Program-made: the position numbers and the translations under genes | In this document: positions 1-8,299 of the stretch, piece by piece | Layout: each line of letters opens with the position of its first letter | Position numbering within the stretch: the stretch's first letter is position 1 | The notes under the pieces: model-generated | What the model saw: only the letters and a program-made list of their open reading frames with translations | Told to the model about the DNA's origin: nothing | The model's database searches: none | From: Paludibacteraceae bacterium | GTDB taxonomy: Bacteria; Bacteroidota; Bacteroidia; Bacteroidales; Paludibacteraceae | NCBI GenBank assembly: GCA_017450605.1 | Contig: JAFSTG010000076.1 | Coordinates: 1-39,091, forward strand | Length of the DNA: 39,091 nucleotides | Direction of reading: 5' to 3'

Positions 1-133
1 GACTAAAAAAATCAGCCTGCAAAATGACACTTAGAGCAATTTAATTCGTCAATTTTGCCTCTGAAACGTTTGAATCCTTGCTAACGCTTGTATTTATCGG
101 ATTTGAGACCATATCTCAGCCTGCAAAATGACA
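1..133. mobile_element. Putative end of an insertion element (IS21-like?), rest outside window
   Basis: On the minus strand this segment begins with TGTCATTTTGCAGGCTGA (133 down to 116), and the same sequence recurs in direct orientation at 29-12. The junction falls inside the 3' end of the beta-helix gene, just where a C-terminal sorting domain would be expected. Multiple direct terminal repeats and a 5'-TG end are known features of IS21-family elements, so an IS21-like end is my best guess. No transposase gene is in the window, and the opposite end and any target duplication are not visible. It could equally be a non-transposing dispersed repeat. Confidence 0.3.
12..33 (-). repeat. 22-base direct repeat, copy 2
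   Basis: Identical over 22 bases to the copy at 116-137, same orientation, with a start-to-start spacing of 104 bases. The sequence between the copies shows no obvious further identity. On the minus strand the unit starts TAAG followed by TGTCATTTTGCAGGCTGA. Confidence 0.9.
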
Positions 134-3100
134 CTTACGCCAATAAATATAGTTGAATTTTCAAGGCATAAACGCGGACTCAGTGCAGGTAATGTTTTCG
201 TATCAAGGTCATCGGTTCTGCTTACAGCAACATATTTAGCGATGTAGTCAGCATTACCTGTTACAGGCACCGGTTCGGGTTCCCAACCTGCAAATGTATA
301 TGTATATTCAGTATCCGCCTCTCTCCGTGGTGTCTCTCCTACATACACAGGCACTGCCCCGTAAGGCAGAATAACTTCATAAAGCAACATATCGTCGTAG
401 TTGAAAAACGAAATAAGATATGTACTTGTTCGCTTCTGACTTTGCCAGTACCTCAAAGTATCGTTGTAGAAATAATACTCGAAGAGAGAATCGCTGATAT
501 AAACATAGTAGTTTTTTCCTGATTTTTCCACTTCTATGAAATTGCAAAGCGAGTCGTTAACGAGCCACTGCACATGCCCATCGGTTTCAGTTATGAAAGC
601 ATGGTCGGGCATTTCAATCAACTCGTTTTGTGTGTTGGCTGATTCGTAACTATGTGCTCCGGTATTGTCAGTTATCCGAAGTACACATCCGTCGTCCACC
701 CTGCTCTGCCACATTCCATCGGTATAGTTATAGATATCGCCTCGCATGGCACTTAAAGTAGCTGTCAGAGAGCCATCCTGATTGCGTAGAGGAGCTGAAG
801 CTGCTATACTTCGAGAATATTTATACGATTCGGTATTACCTGTTAACTGAAATATAACGATAGTTGTAGGTGCTCCATTTGTCAGTTTCACCACTCCTTT
901 GGAATTTGCAGAGCCAATCACTTGCGCACCTCCTTGCGTTGCCAAAACAGCACCGTTGATTAGCAATTCGCCATCCACCGTCAAACGTGCGGAGTTGAGT
1001 TCAGTTGAGCGAGGGCAAACGCTCCAACTTGGCGACCAACTGATAGTGAAGTACTGTGTCCCCAAAAATAAACCCCACTGCTCTTTATCGTAAAGATATA
1101 AACCTATGTTTTCCGGAACAACAAACGATGCTCCACTACTGATACTTATTTCTGCTCCGGGCAGCATTACAACATCTCTGTTGATAGTGAAGACTCCTTG
1201 TTCGCAGTTGATAGTCAGATTAGTGGTTAGTGGCATAATGTAATGCGAAGATCGGAGTTGGTATGAAAAGTTTTTATCTTCGCTTGACGAAAGAGCAATA
1301 TTAAGTTCATCAAGCGCCACATCACCATGCGTGGTAAATATAAGACGGTCGGTAGAGGCATCGTATTGTTTCCTAATCCACGATGAAGAGTTAGTGAGCC
1401 CACCATCTAAAACAAACAAAGCATCTTTGCCTCCGATGAACAATGTGGTATCACTGACAATAGTAAGCGATCCGGCTGTTTCGGAACACGAGGCGAAAGC
1501 CTGGGCACCACTATAGTATGTTATAGGAGCCTCAATGTTTTGGTAGAAATAATGAGTTATGGGGAATACCCTTTGCGGATTATCCACTACTTCGTACAAC
1601 ATCCTACCACCTTTCCAATCGCCTATTATCATATCTTCATAAACCTTAGAGCCTGCCAAAGCATGCACCTCTCCTTCTCCTATCACACACCCCCATGCAT
1701 GCATTGAAGCACCATCGTGCAATACGACCTGCGAACCCTTAAGAAGTTGCATCACACCATAGCTGCCTATAACCCCACTTCCTATATATTGCCTTGCACT
1801 CACCTCAAGCATACCCTTAATATGCAGAGTAGCCGAATCGAGAATCAGGCGCACATACTCTTCGCGATGTTTATATTCGCTTGTGCGCATTGCCACCTCC
1901 CCGATTGGAGCTGTTTGGTCAGAATAGTAAGGTACAACCAACGAGGCATTGTTAGGTATAGTAAGCTCTTTATCACGAAGTTTATAATCGGACATCATTA
2001 CTATTGCGAAGTGTTTGTTAGGATTCTTCTCAGCAAATGACGCTGCCGCCTCAAGCGAATAGAAATAGCCTGATTTTTCGCCTTCTTCAGAATAAACACA
2101 TGTTATAACAGCCTCAGGATTATCAAGCGGACGAATAACATACCGATATCCTTCGTCGTAGTCAGCACCTAACACAAGGATGTAAACGCCACAACTATCG
2201 GTCGGTATATATCTTCGCAGATTATCTGCCGAAGAATAATATCCGGCATTTAGAATCAGTTTACCTATTACCGCATCATTACGACGCACACAAGCGTAAA
2301 GAGTATCTGCCAAAGTTTTCAAGCGACAATCGTTGAGTTCGCATTTGCTTGAAGTATTGTATGCATAAAGTGAGTAAGCCTCTTGTCCTTTGGAGAGAAC
2401 AGTAATAGTGCACGTATCAAAAACAGCCTCACCCGACACGTATGCTCCATATATGTATTTTGCTGCTTGGGAATTTGTTGCCTGAACAAAAAAATTGGTA
2501 TTATTAACCTGTGCTGTCTGAGCATTTGCCACAGCTATTCCGCGAGAAAATGTATCGGTAAAGATGGTATCACCCAGCTGGTTAACTATTACAACCACGC
2601 GGCAATCGGAAGCATATAGATGCCCTTTGTTAACATGTATGCCAACAGCCGAATCACCATTACTTTGCGCCTTGATATTAGTGTTTTTCAGTTCGACATT
2701 TATGGTATCGACACTTAGATAGAAAGCAGTGGCTGCTTTTCTGCCAGCAAACGATGATACCTCGCAGTCGTGTATCTTGGTGTTATTATGCAGATATACG
2801 GTATAGGAACTGGCGCTATCAGCCTGAGTTGTTATTGTATCAGAAGTTAAATTTATTTTGGCATGAGAAAAAACTCCGTATGCCAACGCTTTTGTCTTAA
2901 CCGAAACATTCACTTTATCGACTATTGCAATCGGGCTAATGCCGGAGACGGGGTCAGTGAAGTTGAACACTCTTATTCCGTAGATTTTATCAATAGCGGC
3001 TTCAACATTAACGCGAGAATTGCGAATAGTAAGATACGCATAAGCTCTAATGCCATTGATATTTGTATTTCCTTCAACTTTGATGTCGAAATTTGTAATA

Positions 3101-4545
3101 TTCACCTTACCGCATGTTGTATTATCACCTAATACATAAATTGCATTTGCATTGCTAAGTGCATAGCAATTGATAACCACGTCTTTTCCTTCAAAATCGA
3201 CTTCATTTCCCAAATATATTGCCGTTGAGTTTTCTATCGCTGAATATGAATCGATGCTACAATTATTGAGTAGCAACTTACCTGCCGAACACTTAACGCA
3301 CTGTGCTAAGCGAGAAAACTGCGTATTTGTTGCTCGGGCTGAGAATTGACAATTTCGAGCTTCTATAGACGATGAGTTATTGGCATATAATGCATGCACT
3401 GAGGCATCAACAAAACTTGTAGCCGTATCCTGACGCGCTTGTGCATCGAGTATGCTTTCCTCTACCATGACATTTCCTCTGAGCATATAAAGGGCATAAG
3501 CGGTAGTGTAACCTGCCAATGCTTTCAACAATGAATTCGAAACAGCGGAATGAGCGGTGTCGTTAACAATATAAAGCGCTGATGCTGATTTAATTTGTGA
3601 CTCTGCCGTCAACTTACAGAACGTTGCATTTACAGTATTGTCGCAATAAACAGCACATGCCTTTTCGCTAATGCAGTCGGCATGAATAGTATCATTGGCA
3701 AGTAGCAGATTACCTCTCGAGGAGATGCCATACGCATTCTGAGCGGCAGAAACCGACAACTTCAAATTCCTGATGTCAGCCACGGTATAGGTTAGTTGCG
3801 TACTATCATAGAAATTGTTTAGATTTATGCCATACGCAGATTGTCCTTGGGCGGCAACATCTATCAAACACGAGTCGAGCGACAACTGTGTATATGCTTT
3901 AACAGCATATACCGCCTCTGTCCCTTGGGCAGATATTCGGCAGTTTTTTATCCGAACATCAGCCGCCGAATTGTCATTTCCCGCTCCTGACACTGCATAA
4001 ACCGCTTTGTCAGCAACACATAGGATGTCGCAATTATACATCTGCATGGAAGAGTTAGCGCCTATATAGATGGCAACGGCAGAAACCGACTTGTTCGTCT
4101 CGTTGTAGGGACATAGATTGCTAAACTCGAGTGCCATATCATGCAACAAGAGGTTGCCCCTTGAAATATTCAGCGCAACCTGTCGCGCGTTTCTATTGGC
4201 AATTGCACGGATTTTCCCACCTAAGCGAGAAGAATAAATAGAGAGTGTAAGAGTATCGTTGTTGAGTTGGAGAAATGAAATAGCCGACATCGTATCGCCA
4301 AGTATAAAACCATTTAGGTCGATGCTTAAATTAGTCTTCACTTGCAACGAAGGCATGCTATTCTCGAATGACACATTCGAGTCGAGACGGATATGTGCCT
4401 TTTTTGAAGTATTGGCATAGGTGAGTGCCGCAGGGAAGTCGGCATGGTGTGTGGTGTCGGTTTCGGTAATGACACATATATCGTTCGCATAAACAACATG
4501 AGATATAATGGAAAACAACAATATTAACCAACAACGATGACGCAT
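94..4545 (-). CDS. Giant secreted parallel beta-helix surface protein, C-terminus apparently replaced
   Basis: About 1,483 residues. I start at the ATG at 4545 because it gives a clean signal peptide (MRHRCWLILLFSIISHVVYA, then NDICV); the upstream ATG at 4581 adds a 12-residue tail that spoils it. Roughly the first 800 residues are imperfect coils with recurring motifs such as AYGI, AVYA, ALYA or AIYV, each followed by a beta-rich stretch with an Asn/Cys/Asp turn, which is typical of right-handed parallel beta-helices. The second half has more beta-rich segments. Near the end, YTFAGWEPEPVPVTGNADY matches the Listeria-Bacteroides (InlB/Flg_new) repeat. Such proteins usually finish with a T9SS-type tail. 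Here LCLENSTIFI looks like the start of one, but the ORF then reads into a direct repeat and stops at 94. It lies 45 bases downstream of rfbD. Function unknown; adhesin or structural surface protein is an inference. Confidence 0.7.
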   Translation of the reverse strand: MRHRCWLILLFSIISHVVYANDICVITETDTTHHADFPAALTYANTSKKAHIRLDSNVSFENSMPSLQVKTNLSIDLNGFILGDTMSAISFLQLNNDTLTLSIYSSRLGGKIRAIANRNARQVALNISRGNLLLHDMALEFSNLCPYNETNKSVSAVAIYIGANSSMQMYNCDILCVADKAVYAVSGAGNDNSAADVRIKNCRISAQGTEAVYAVKAYTQLSLDSCLIDVAAQGQSAYGINLNNFYDSTQLTYTVADIRNLKLSVSAAQNAYGISSRGNLLLANDTIHADCISEKACAVYCDNTVNATFCKLTAESQIKSASALYIVNDTAHSAVSNSLLKALAGYTTAYALYMLRGNVMVEESILDAQARQDTATSFVDASVHALYANNSSSIEARNCQFSARATNTQFSRLAQCVKCSAGKLLLNNCSIDSYSAIENSTAIYLGNEVDFEGKDVVINCYALSNANAIYVLGDNTTCGKVNITNFDIKVEGNTNINGIRAYAYLTIRNSRVNVEAAIDKIYGIRVFNFTDPVSGISPIAIVDKVNVSVKTKALAYGVFSHAKINLTSDTITTQADSASSYTVYLHNNTKIHDCEVSSFAGRKAATAFYLSVDTINVELKNTNIKAQSNGDSAVGIHVNKGHLYASDCRVVVIVNQLGDTIFTDTFSRGIAVANAQTAQVNNTNFFVQATNSQAAKYIYGAYVSGEAVFDTCTITVLSKGQEAYSLYAYNTSSKCELNDCRLKTLADTLYACVRRNDAVIGKLILNAGYYSSADNLRRYIPTDSCGVYILVLGADYDEGYRYVIRPLDNPEAVITCVYSEEGEKSGYFYSLEAAASFAEKNPNKHFAIVMMSDYKLRDKELTIPNNASLVVPYYSDQTAPIGEVAMRTSEYKHREEYVRLILDSATLHIKGMLEVSARQYIGSGVIGSYGVMQLLKGSQVVLHDGASMHAWGCVIGEGEVHALAGSKVYEDMIIGDWKGGRMLYEVVDNPQRVFPITHYFYQNIEAPITYYSGAQAFASCSETAGSLTIVSDTTLFIGGKDALFVLDGGLTNSSSWIRKQYDASTDRLIFTTHGDVALDELNIALSSSEDKNFSYQLRSSHYIMPLTTNLTINCEQGVFTINRDVVMLPGAEISISSGASFVVPENIGLYLYDKEQWGLFLGTQYFTISWSPSWSVCPRSTELNSARLTVDGELLINGAVLATQGGAQVIGSANSKGVVKLTNGAPTTIVIFQLTGNTESYKYSRSIAASAPLRNQDGSLTATLSAMRGDIYNYTDGMWQSRVDDGCVLRITDNTGAHSYESANTQNELIEMPDHAFITETDGHVQWLVNDSLCNFIEVEKSGKNYYVYISDSLFEYYFYNDTLRYWQSQKRTSTYLISFFNYDDMLLYEVILPYGAVPVYVGETPRREADTEYTYTFAGWEPEPVPVTGNADYIAKYVAVSRTDDLDTKTLPALSPRLCLENSTIFIGVSVILQAEIWSQIR
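116..137 (-). repeat. 22-base direct repeat, copy 1
   Basis: Perfect match to 12-33. This copy is read through by the beta-helix ORF and supplies residues of its last 15 (GVSVILQAE...), which resemble no known C-terminal domain. This suggests the copy was inserted into, or recombined onto, the gene end. Confidence 0.9.
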
Positions 4546-4590
4546 CTCATTAAATGCAAAAAAGAATTCTATCAAGAACAACTATAATAA

Positions 4591-5478
4591 TTATCTGCAA
4601 ATATTCCTCATACATACTTGCAGAGAATCAGTCCAATATGGAATCTCAACACCAAATGTAGCACGTATCTTCGTTTTGTCTAACACCGAATAAGCAGGAC
4701 GAACAACCTTACTTGGATACTCTTCTGAGCGGCAAGGGATGATATAGCAATTGTTATGTCCGGCATAGGAAGCTATATGCTTCGTAAAATCGAACCAAGA
4801 GCACACACCTTCGTTTGAATAGTTATAGATTCCTGTTTTGCCGATATATTTACGTTCGTTTATTATCGAATATATAGCATTAGCTAAATCAAGCGCATAG
4901 GTCGGAGTACCCACTTGGTCGTACACTACTTTTAGCAAAGGCTTAGTCTGTGTGAGGTTGAGCATTGTTTTGAGAAAATTCTTTCCATACTCGCTATACA
5001 ACCATGCCGTGCGAATTATAAGATGTGGGCATCCTGCTGCTATTATGTTTTTTTCTCCTTGAAGTTTCGATGCTCCATATACGCCGGTAGGAGTGCCTGT
5101 CATATCTTCACGGCATGGAGTGTTATAAACCTCTTTGCCAAACACATAGTCGGTAGAAATATGAACTATCAAACCTTGTCGGCGAGCCATCACCTCAGCA
5201 AGAATAGCAGGAGCTTCGGCATTGAGTTTATAAGCCAAAGCTTCGTTATCTTCGGCAGCATCAACATTGGTATATGCGGCACAATTAACTATAGCGTCGA
5301 TGTTATTCGCTTCTACCACCTTTTCTACTGCATCCATATCGGTGATATCTAATCTGAACGTTTCGACGCCTGCTTGATCATTTATGTCAGAAAACAGATA
5401 GCGGTCAGAGGAGTTGCGAGTAACAATTCGCATCTCATTGCCAAGCTGACCATTAGCACCTGTAACAAGAATAGTCAT
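4591..5478 (-). CDS. rfbD: dTDP-4-dehydrorhamnose reductase
   Basis: 295 residues, normal for RfbD/RmlD. It catalyses the last step of dTDP-L-rhamnose synthesis, the NAD(P)H-dependent reduction of dTDP-4-keto-L-rhamnose in the cytoplasm. The N-terminus has the Rossmann glycine motif TGANGQLG, followed by NCAAYTNVDAAE, HISTDYVF and the catalytic YGASK (Tyr-x3-Lys) of the extended SDR family, as well as the GTPTYALDLA segment typical of RmlD. It is the fourth of four rhamnose genes in the order A-B-C-D on the minus strand. The gap to rfbC is 52 bases and is filled with 7-base-period DNA. The product supplies rhamnose for surface polysaccharide. Confidence 0.95.
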   Translation of the reverse strand: MTILVTGANGQLGNEMRIVTRNSSDRYLFSDINDQAGVETFRLDITDMDAVEKVVEANNIDAIVNCAAYTNVDAAEDNEALAYKLNAEAPAILAEVMARRQGLIVHISTDYVFGKEVYNTPCREDMTGTPTGVYGASKLQGEKNIIAAGCPHLIIRTAWLYSEYGKNFLKTMLNLTQTKPLLKVVYDQVGTPTYALDLANAIYSIINERKYIGKTGIYNYSNEGVCSWFDFTKHIASYAGHNNCYIIPCRSEEYPSKVVRPAYSVLDKTKIRATFGVEIPYWTDSLQVCMRNICR

Positions 5479-5553
5479 TGTTTGTTTTTGTGTTTAGTGT
5501 TTAGTGTGTACGCGACATGCTACCTACGAATTACGACCTACTACTTCCTACCT
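5479..5553. repeat. Heptanucleotide-period array filling the rfbC-rfbD gap
   Basis: Read on the minus strand, the 3' end of rfbC and the whole gap to the rfbD ATG can be laid out in 7-base steps: AGGAAGT, AGTAGGT, then CGTAATT, CGTAGGT, and closer to rfbD two exact ACACTAA units followed by ACACAAA. The array includes the rfbC stop codon and encodes its last residues. I see no hairpin or promoter in it. Confidence 0.7.
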
Positions 5554-6118
5554 GCCACATACTTATCTGCTTAAATTCTTCTATTTGTTCAGTGAATGTT
5601 GCATGATGTTTGTCCTTTTCTGAAAGGATAACATCCCAAACTGGCAGATGCCAATCAATATTCAATTGTTTATCATCCCATGTTATAGCGCCCTCTGCCT
5701 CAGGATGATAGAATTCGTCGCATTTATACTGAAAAACAACTTCCTTGCTCAACACGGCAAAACCATGTGCTATACCTTTAGGCATAAAAAATTGAAGATG
5801 GTTTTCTTCGGTCAGTTCAACCGAAGTCCATTGCCCGAATGTAGGACTATCGCAGCGTATATCAACTGCCACATCAAGTACTCTGCCACGAACTACTCGC
5901 ACGAGTTTCGATTGTGTAAACGGTGGTTTCTGAAAATGCAAACCTCGAAGTACTCCGTATTGCGACTTCGACTCGTTATCCTGAACAAAACGAATATCTG
6001 CTACATGCTGACTAAATTCTCGCTCGTTGAACGACTCGAAAAAATAACCACGCGAGTCGTTGAATAGGCGGGGTTCAATAATTACTACACCGGGAATTTT
6101 TGTTTTTATAATATTCAT
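5531..6118 (-). CDS. rfbC: dTDP-4-dehydrorhamnose 3,5-epimerase
   Basis: 195 residues, slightly longer than the usual 180-190. It converts dTDP-4-keto-6-deoxy-D-glucose to dTDP-4-keto-L-rhamnose; the family is a cupin-fold dimer. Visible family motifs are FNDSRGYFFESFN near the N-terminus, GVLRGLHFQ with the catalytic His at residue 61, the FMPKGIAHGFAVLS strand, and FQYKCDEFY with the expected Tyr region, followed by WDD. The final residues (about QVGSSRS) come from the heptanucleotide array at 5479-5553 and are unlikely to be functional; this accounts for the slight extra length. Third gene of the rfbABCD run. Confidence 0.95.
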   Translation of the reverse strand: MNIIKTKIPGVVIIEPRLFNDSRGYFFESFNEREFSQHVADIRFVQDNESKSQYGVLRGLHFQKPPFTQSKLVRVVRGRVLDVAVDIRCDSPTFGQWTSVELTEENHLQFFMPKGIAHGFAVLSKEVVFQYKCDEFYHPEAEGAITWDDKQLNIDWHLPVWDVILSEKDKHHATFTEQIEEFKQISMWQVGSSRS

Positions 6119-6159
6119 TTCAAGATTGTTAATAGTTGACCTTTAATAGAAAACACACC

Positions 6160-7299
6160 TTATCTGCCGGAGTACATCTTTTCATAATATTGCTGGTAGT
6201 CGCCTGACGTTACATTGTCCAACCACTGCTGATTATCAAGATACCAACGCACGGTTTTCTCTATTCCTTCTTCAAATTGCAAAGAAGGTTCCCACCCTAA
6301 TTCCTTTTGAAGTTTAGTAGAGTCTATCGCATATCGCATATCATGACCTGCACGGTCGGTAACAAAAGTTATTAGGTTGAGGTCTTCACCCTCTTTACGG
6401 CCAAGAAGTCGGTCAACGGTAGCAATCACTACTTTGATGATATCAATATTCTTCCACTCGTTGAATCCACCGATATTATATGTATCAGCAACCTTGCCGT
6501 TATGGAATATTAAATCAATAGCACGAGCATGGTCTTCCACATAAAGCCAATCTCTTACATTCTCGCCTTTACCGTAAACAGGCAGAGGTTTGCGATGCTT
6601 GATATTGTTAATAAACAAAGGTATCAGTTTTTCGGGGAACTGATAAGGTCCATAGTTATTAGAACAATTGGTAACAATGGTGGGCATACCATAAGTATCG
6701 TGGAAAGCACGCACAAAATGATCGGATGAAGCCTTACTTGCCGAATACGGCGAATGAGGATTGTATTTTGTTGTCTCGTAGAAAAAATCATGTCCATAAG
6801 CGAGATGGTGAGTGCCAGATGATGCCCGCGTAGTAAATGGGGGCTCTACTCCTTCGGGGTCGGTTAGCTCGAGCGCACCATAAACCTCGTCGGTGGAGAT
6901 ATGATAGAAACGCTTACCTTCATATTTCTCTGGCAACGACTCCCAGTAGAGTTTTGCTGCCTGCAACATTGAGAGCGTACCTAACACATTTGTGCGGGCA
7001 AATGTGAATGGGTCTTTTATTGAACGATCAACATGACTCTCAGCCGCAAGGTGAATAATTCCATCTACATGTTCACGACAGATAAGGTCGTAAACCGAAT
7101 CGAAATCGCAGATGTCGATTTTAGCAAACTTGTAATTAGGTGCTTTTTCCACATCTCGCAGATTTGCGAGATTGCCGGCGTATGTAAGTTTATCTAAATT
7201 GATAATCTTATAATTTGGATATTTATTAACGAAAAGTCGAACTACATGGCTACCTATAAATCCGGCACCACCTGTTATAACTATTGTTCTGCTCATCAT
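6160..7299 (-). CDS. rfbB: dTDP-glucose 4,6-dehydratase
   Basis: 379 residues; slightly longer than the approximately 350 typical of many homologues. It dehydrates dTDP-D-glucose to dTDP-4-keto-6-deoxy-D-glucose, with bound NAD. Motifs: TGGAGFIGSH at residues 9-18, HLAAESHVDRSI near 83, STDEVYG with catalytic Thr136-Asp137-Glu138, and the Tyr185-x3-Lys189 pair (YSASK). An insertion between STDEVYG and YSASK (roughly residues 145-180) explains the extra length and is common in Bacteroidales RfbB. Two adjacent ATG codons (7299 and 7296) could each be the start. It lies 31 bases downstream of rfbA across a heptad array. Confidence 0.95.
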   Translation of the reverse strand: MMSRTIVITGGAGFIGSHVVRLFVNKYPNYKIINLDKLTYAGNLANLRDVEKAPNYKFAKIDICDFDSVYDLICREHVDGIIHLAAESHVDRSIKDPFTFARTNVLGTLSMLQAAKLYWESLPEKYEGKRFYHISTDEVYGALELTDPEGVEPPFTTRASSGTHHLAYGHDFFYETTKYNPHSPYSASKASSDHFVRAFHDTYGMPTIVTNCSNNYGPYQFPEKLIPLFINNIKHRKPLPVYGKGENVRDWLYVEDHARAIDLIFHNGKVADTYNIGGFNEWKNIDIIKVVIATVDRLLGRKEGEDLNLITFVTDRAGHDMRYAIDSTKLQKELGWEPSLQFEEGIEKTVRWYLDNQQWLDNVTSGDYQQYYEKMYSGR

Positions 7300-7304
7300 A
7301 ATAA

Positions 7305-7325
7305 GGTGAAAAGTGAAAGGTGAAT
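7305..7325. repeat. Three heptanucleotide units in the rfbA-rfbB gap
   Basis: On the plus strand the units are GGTGAAA, AGTGAAA and GGTGAAT, in register. They occupy most of the 31-base gap between the rfbA stop (7331) and the rfbB start (7299). The same GGTGAAA/AGTGAAA wording recurs at 36031-36040 and 36119-36132. Confidence 0.7.
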
Positions 7326-7330
7326 ATTAA

Positions 7331-8236
7331 CTATTCGAGGTTGGCATACCCCGTATCTTGCATTTCGTCGATTACACGTAGCAGATATTGTCCGTATTGG
7401 TTTTTAAGCATAGGCTGTGCCAACTCGCGCATCTTCTTTTCGCCAATCCACCCCATCCTATATGCTATTCCTTCGAGACACGCAATTTTCAGCCCTTGCC
7501 TTTTTTCTATCACCTCAACAAAAGTAGAAGCCTCTGACAAGGAATCGTGAGTCCCGGTATCTAACCATGCAAAACCACGACCTAAAGTCTGCACTTTCAA
7601 TTCGCCTGCACGCAAAAATTCCTGATTGACAGTTGTTATCTCAAGTTCTCCTCGCGCAGAAGGCTTGATGTTTTTTGCCACCTCTACCACACGATTAGGA
7701 TAGAAATACAAACCTACAACAGCATAATTCGACTTTGGTACAGCTGGTTTCTCTTCTATCGACAGACAGTTACCCTCTTTGTCGAATTCTGCCACTCCGT
7801 ATCTTTCGGGGTCGCTCACCCAATAACCAAACACGGTTGCCTTATTCTCCGTTTCGGCTGTTCGCACTGCCTCACGGAGCATACTCACGAATCCGTTTCC
7901 ATGGAAGATATTATCTCCAAGAACTAAACATGCCGAATCGTTGCCAATGAACTTCTCGCCAATAATGAATGCTTGAGCTAAGCCATCGGGCGAAGGTTGC
8001 TCGGCATATTCGAAGTTCACTCCATAATCGCTTCCATCACCAAGTAATCGACGAAAACCAGGAAGGTCCTGCGGAGTAGAAATGATAAGTATATCACGGA
8101 TTCCGGCAAGCATAAGAGCCGAAATAGGATAATAAACCATTGGTTTATCATAAATAGGAAGAAGTTGCTTACTAACTCCCTTAGTAATCGGATATAGGCG
8201 TGTTCCAGAACCGCCAGCCAAAACGATACCCTTCAT
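7331..8236 (-). CDS. rfbA: Glucose-1-phosphate thymidylyltransferase
   Basis: 301 residues, the normal RmlA length. It makes dTDP-glucose from dTTP and glucose-1-phosphate, the first and feedback-inhibited step of the rhamnose pathway. The nucleotide-binding signature [11 protein letters not shown] starts at residue 8. It is followed by [17 protein letters not shown], the LGDNIFHG metal-binding strand, and [12 protein letters not shown], all hallmarks of RmlA. First gene of rfbABCD; 63 bases separate it from the M3 peptidase upstream. That gap contains a GC-rich hairpin but no clear TAnnTTTG promoter, so it may be transcribed from further upstream. Confidence 0.96.
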   Translation of the reverse strand: MKGIVLAGGSGTRLYPITKGVSKQLLPIYDKPMVYYPISALMLAGIRDILIISTPQDLPGFRRLLGDGSDYGVNFEYAEQPSPDGLAQAFIIGEKFIGNDSACLVLGDNIFHGNGFVSMLREAVRTAETENKATVFGYWVSDPERYGVAEFDKEGNCLSIEEKPAVPKSNYAVVGLYFYPNRVVEVAKNIKPSARGELEITTVNQEFLRAGELKVQTLGRGFAWLDTGTHDSLSEASTFVEVIEKRQGLKIACLEGIAYRMGWIGEKKMRELAQPMLKNQYGQYLLRVIDEMQDTGYANLE

Positions 8237-8255
8237 GATTGTTGAAAAGTTTTTA

Positions 8256-8273
8256 GTCCGCCAACAGGCGGAC
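8256..8273. other. Perfect GC-rich hairpin between M3 peptidase gene and rfbA
   Basis: GTCCGCC, loop AACA, GGCGGAC: a perfect 7-base stem with a 4-base loop. On the minus strand it is followed by TAAAAACTTTTC, not an uninterrupted T run, so it is a poor intrinsic terminator for the peptidase gene. It could attenuate, protect an RNA end, or be a dispersed palindromic repeat. Confidence 0.6.
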
Positions 8274-8299
8274 GAATGGTTGAATGCCTCTATTTATTT

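Noticed and set aside
5479-5553. Possible CRISPR-like or phase-variable simple-sequence repeat
   Set aside because: Units are only 7 bases, imperfect and contiguous without spacers, so it is not CRISPR; and the array lies between genes rather than inside a promoter or the start of an ORF, so on/off slippage is not supported.
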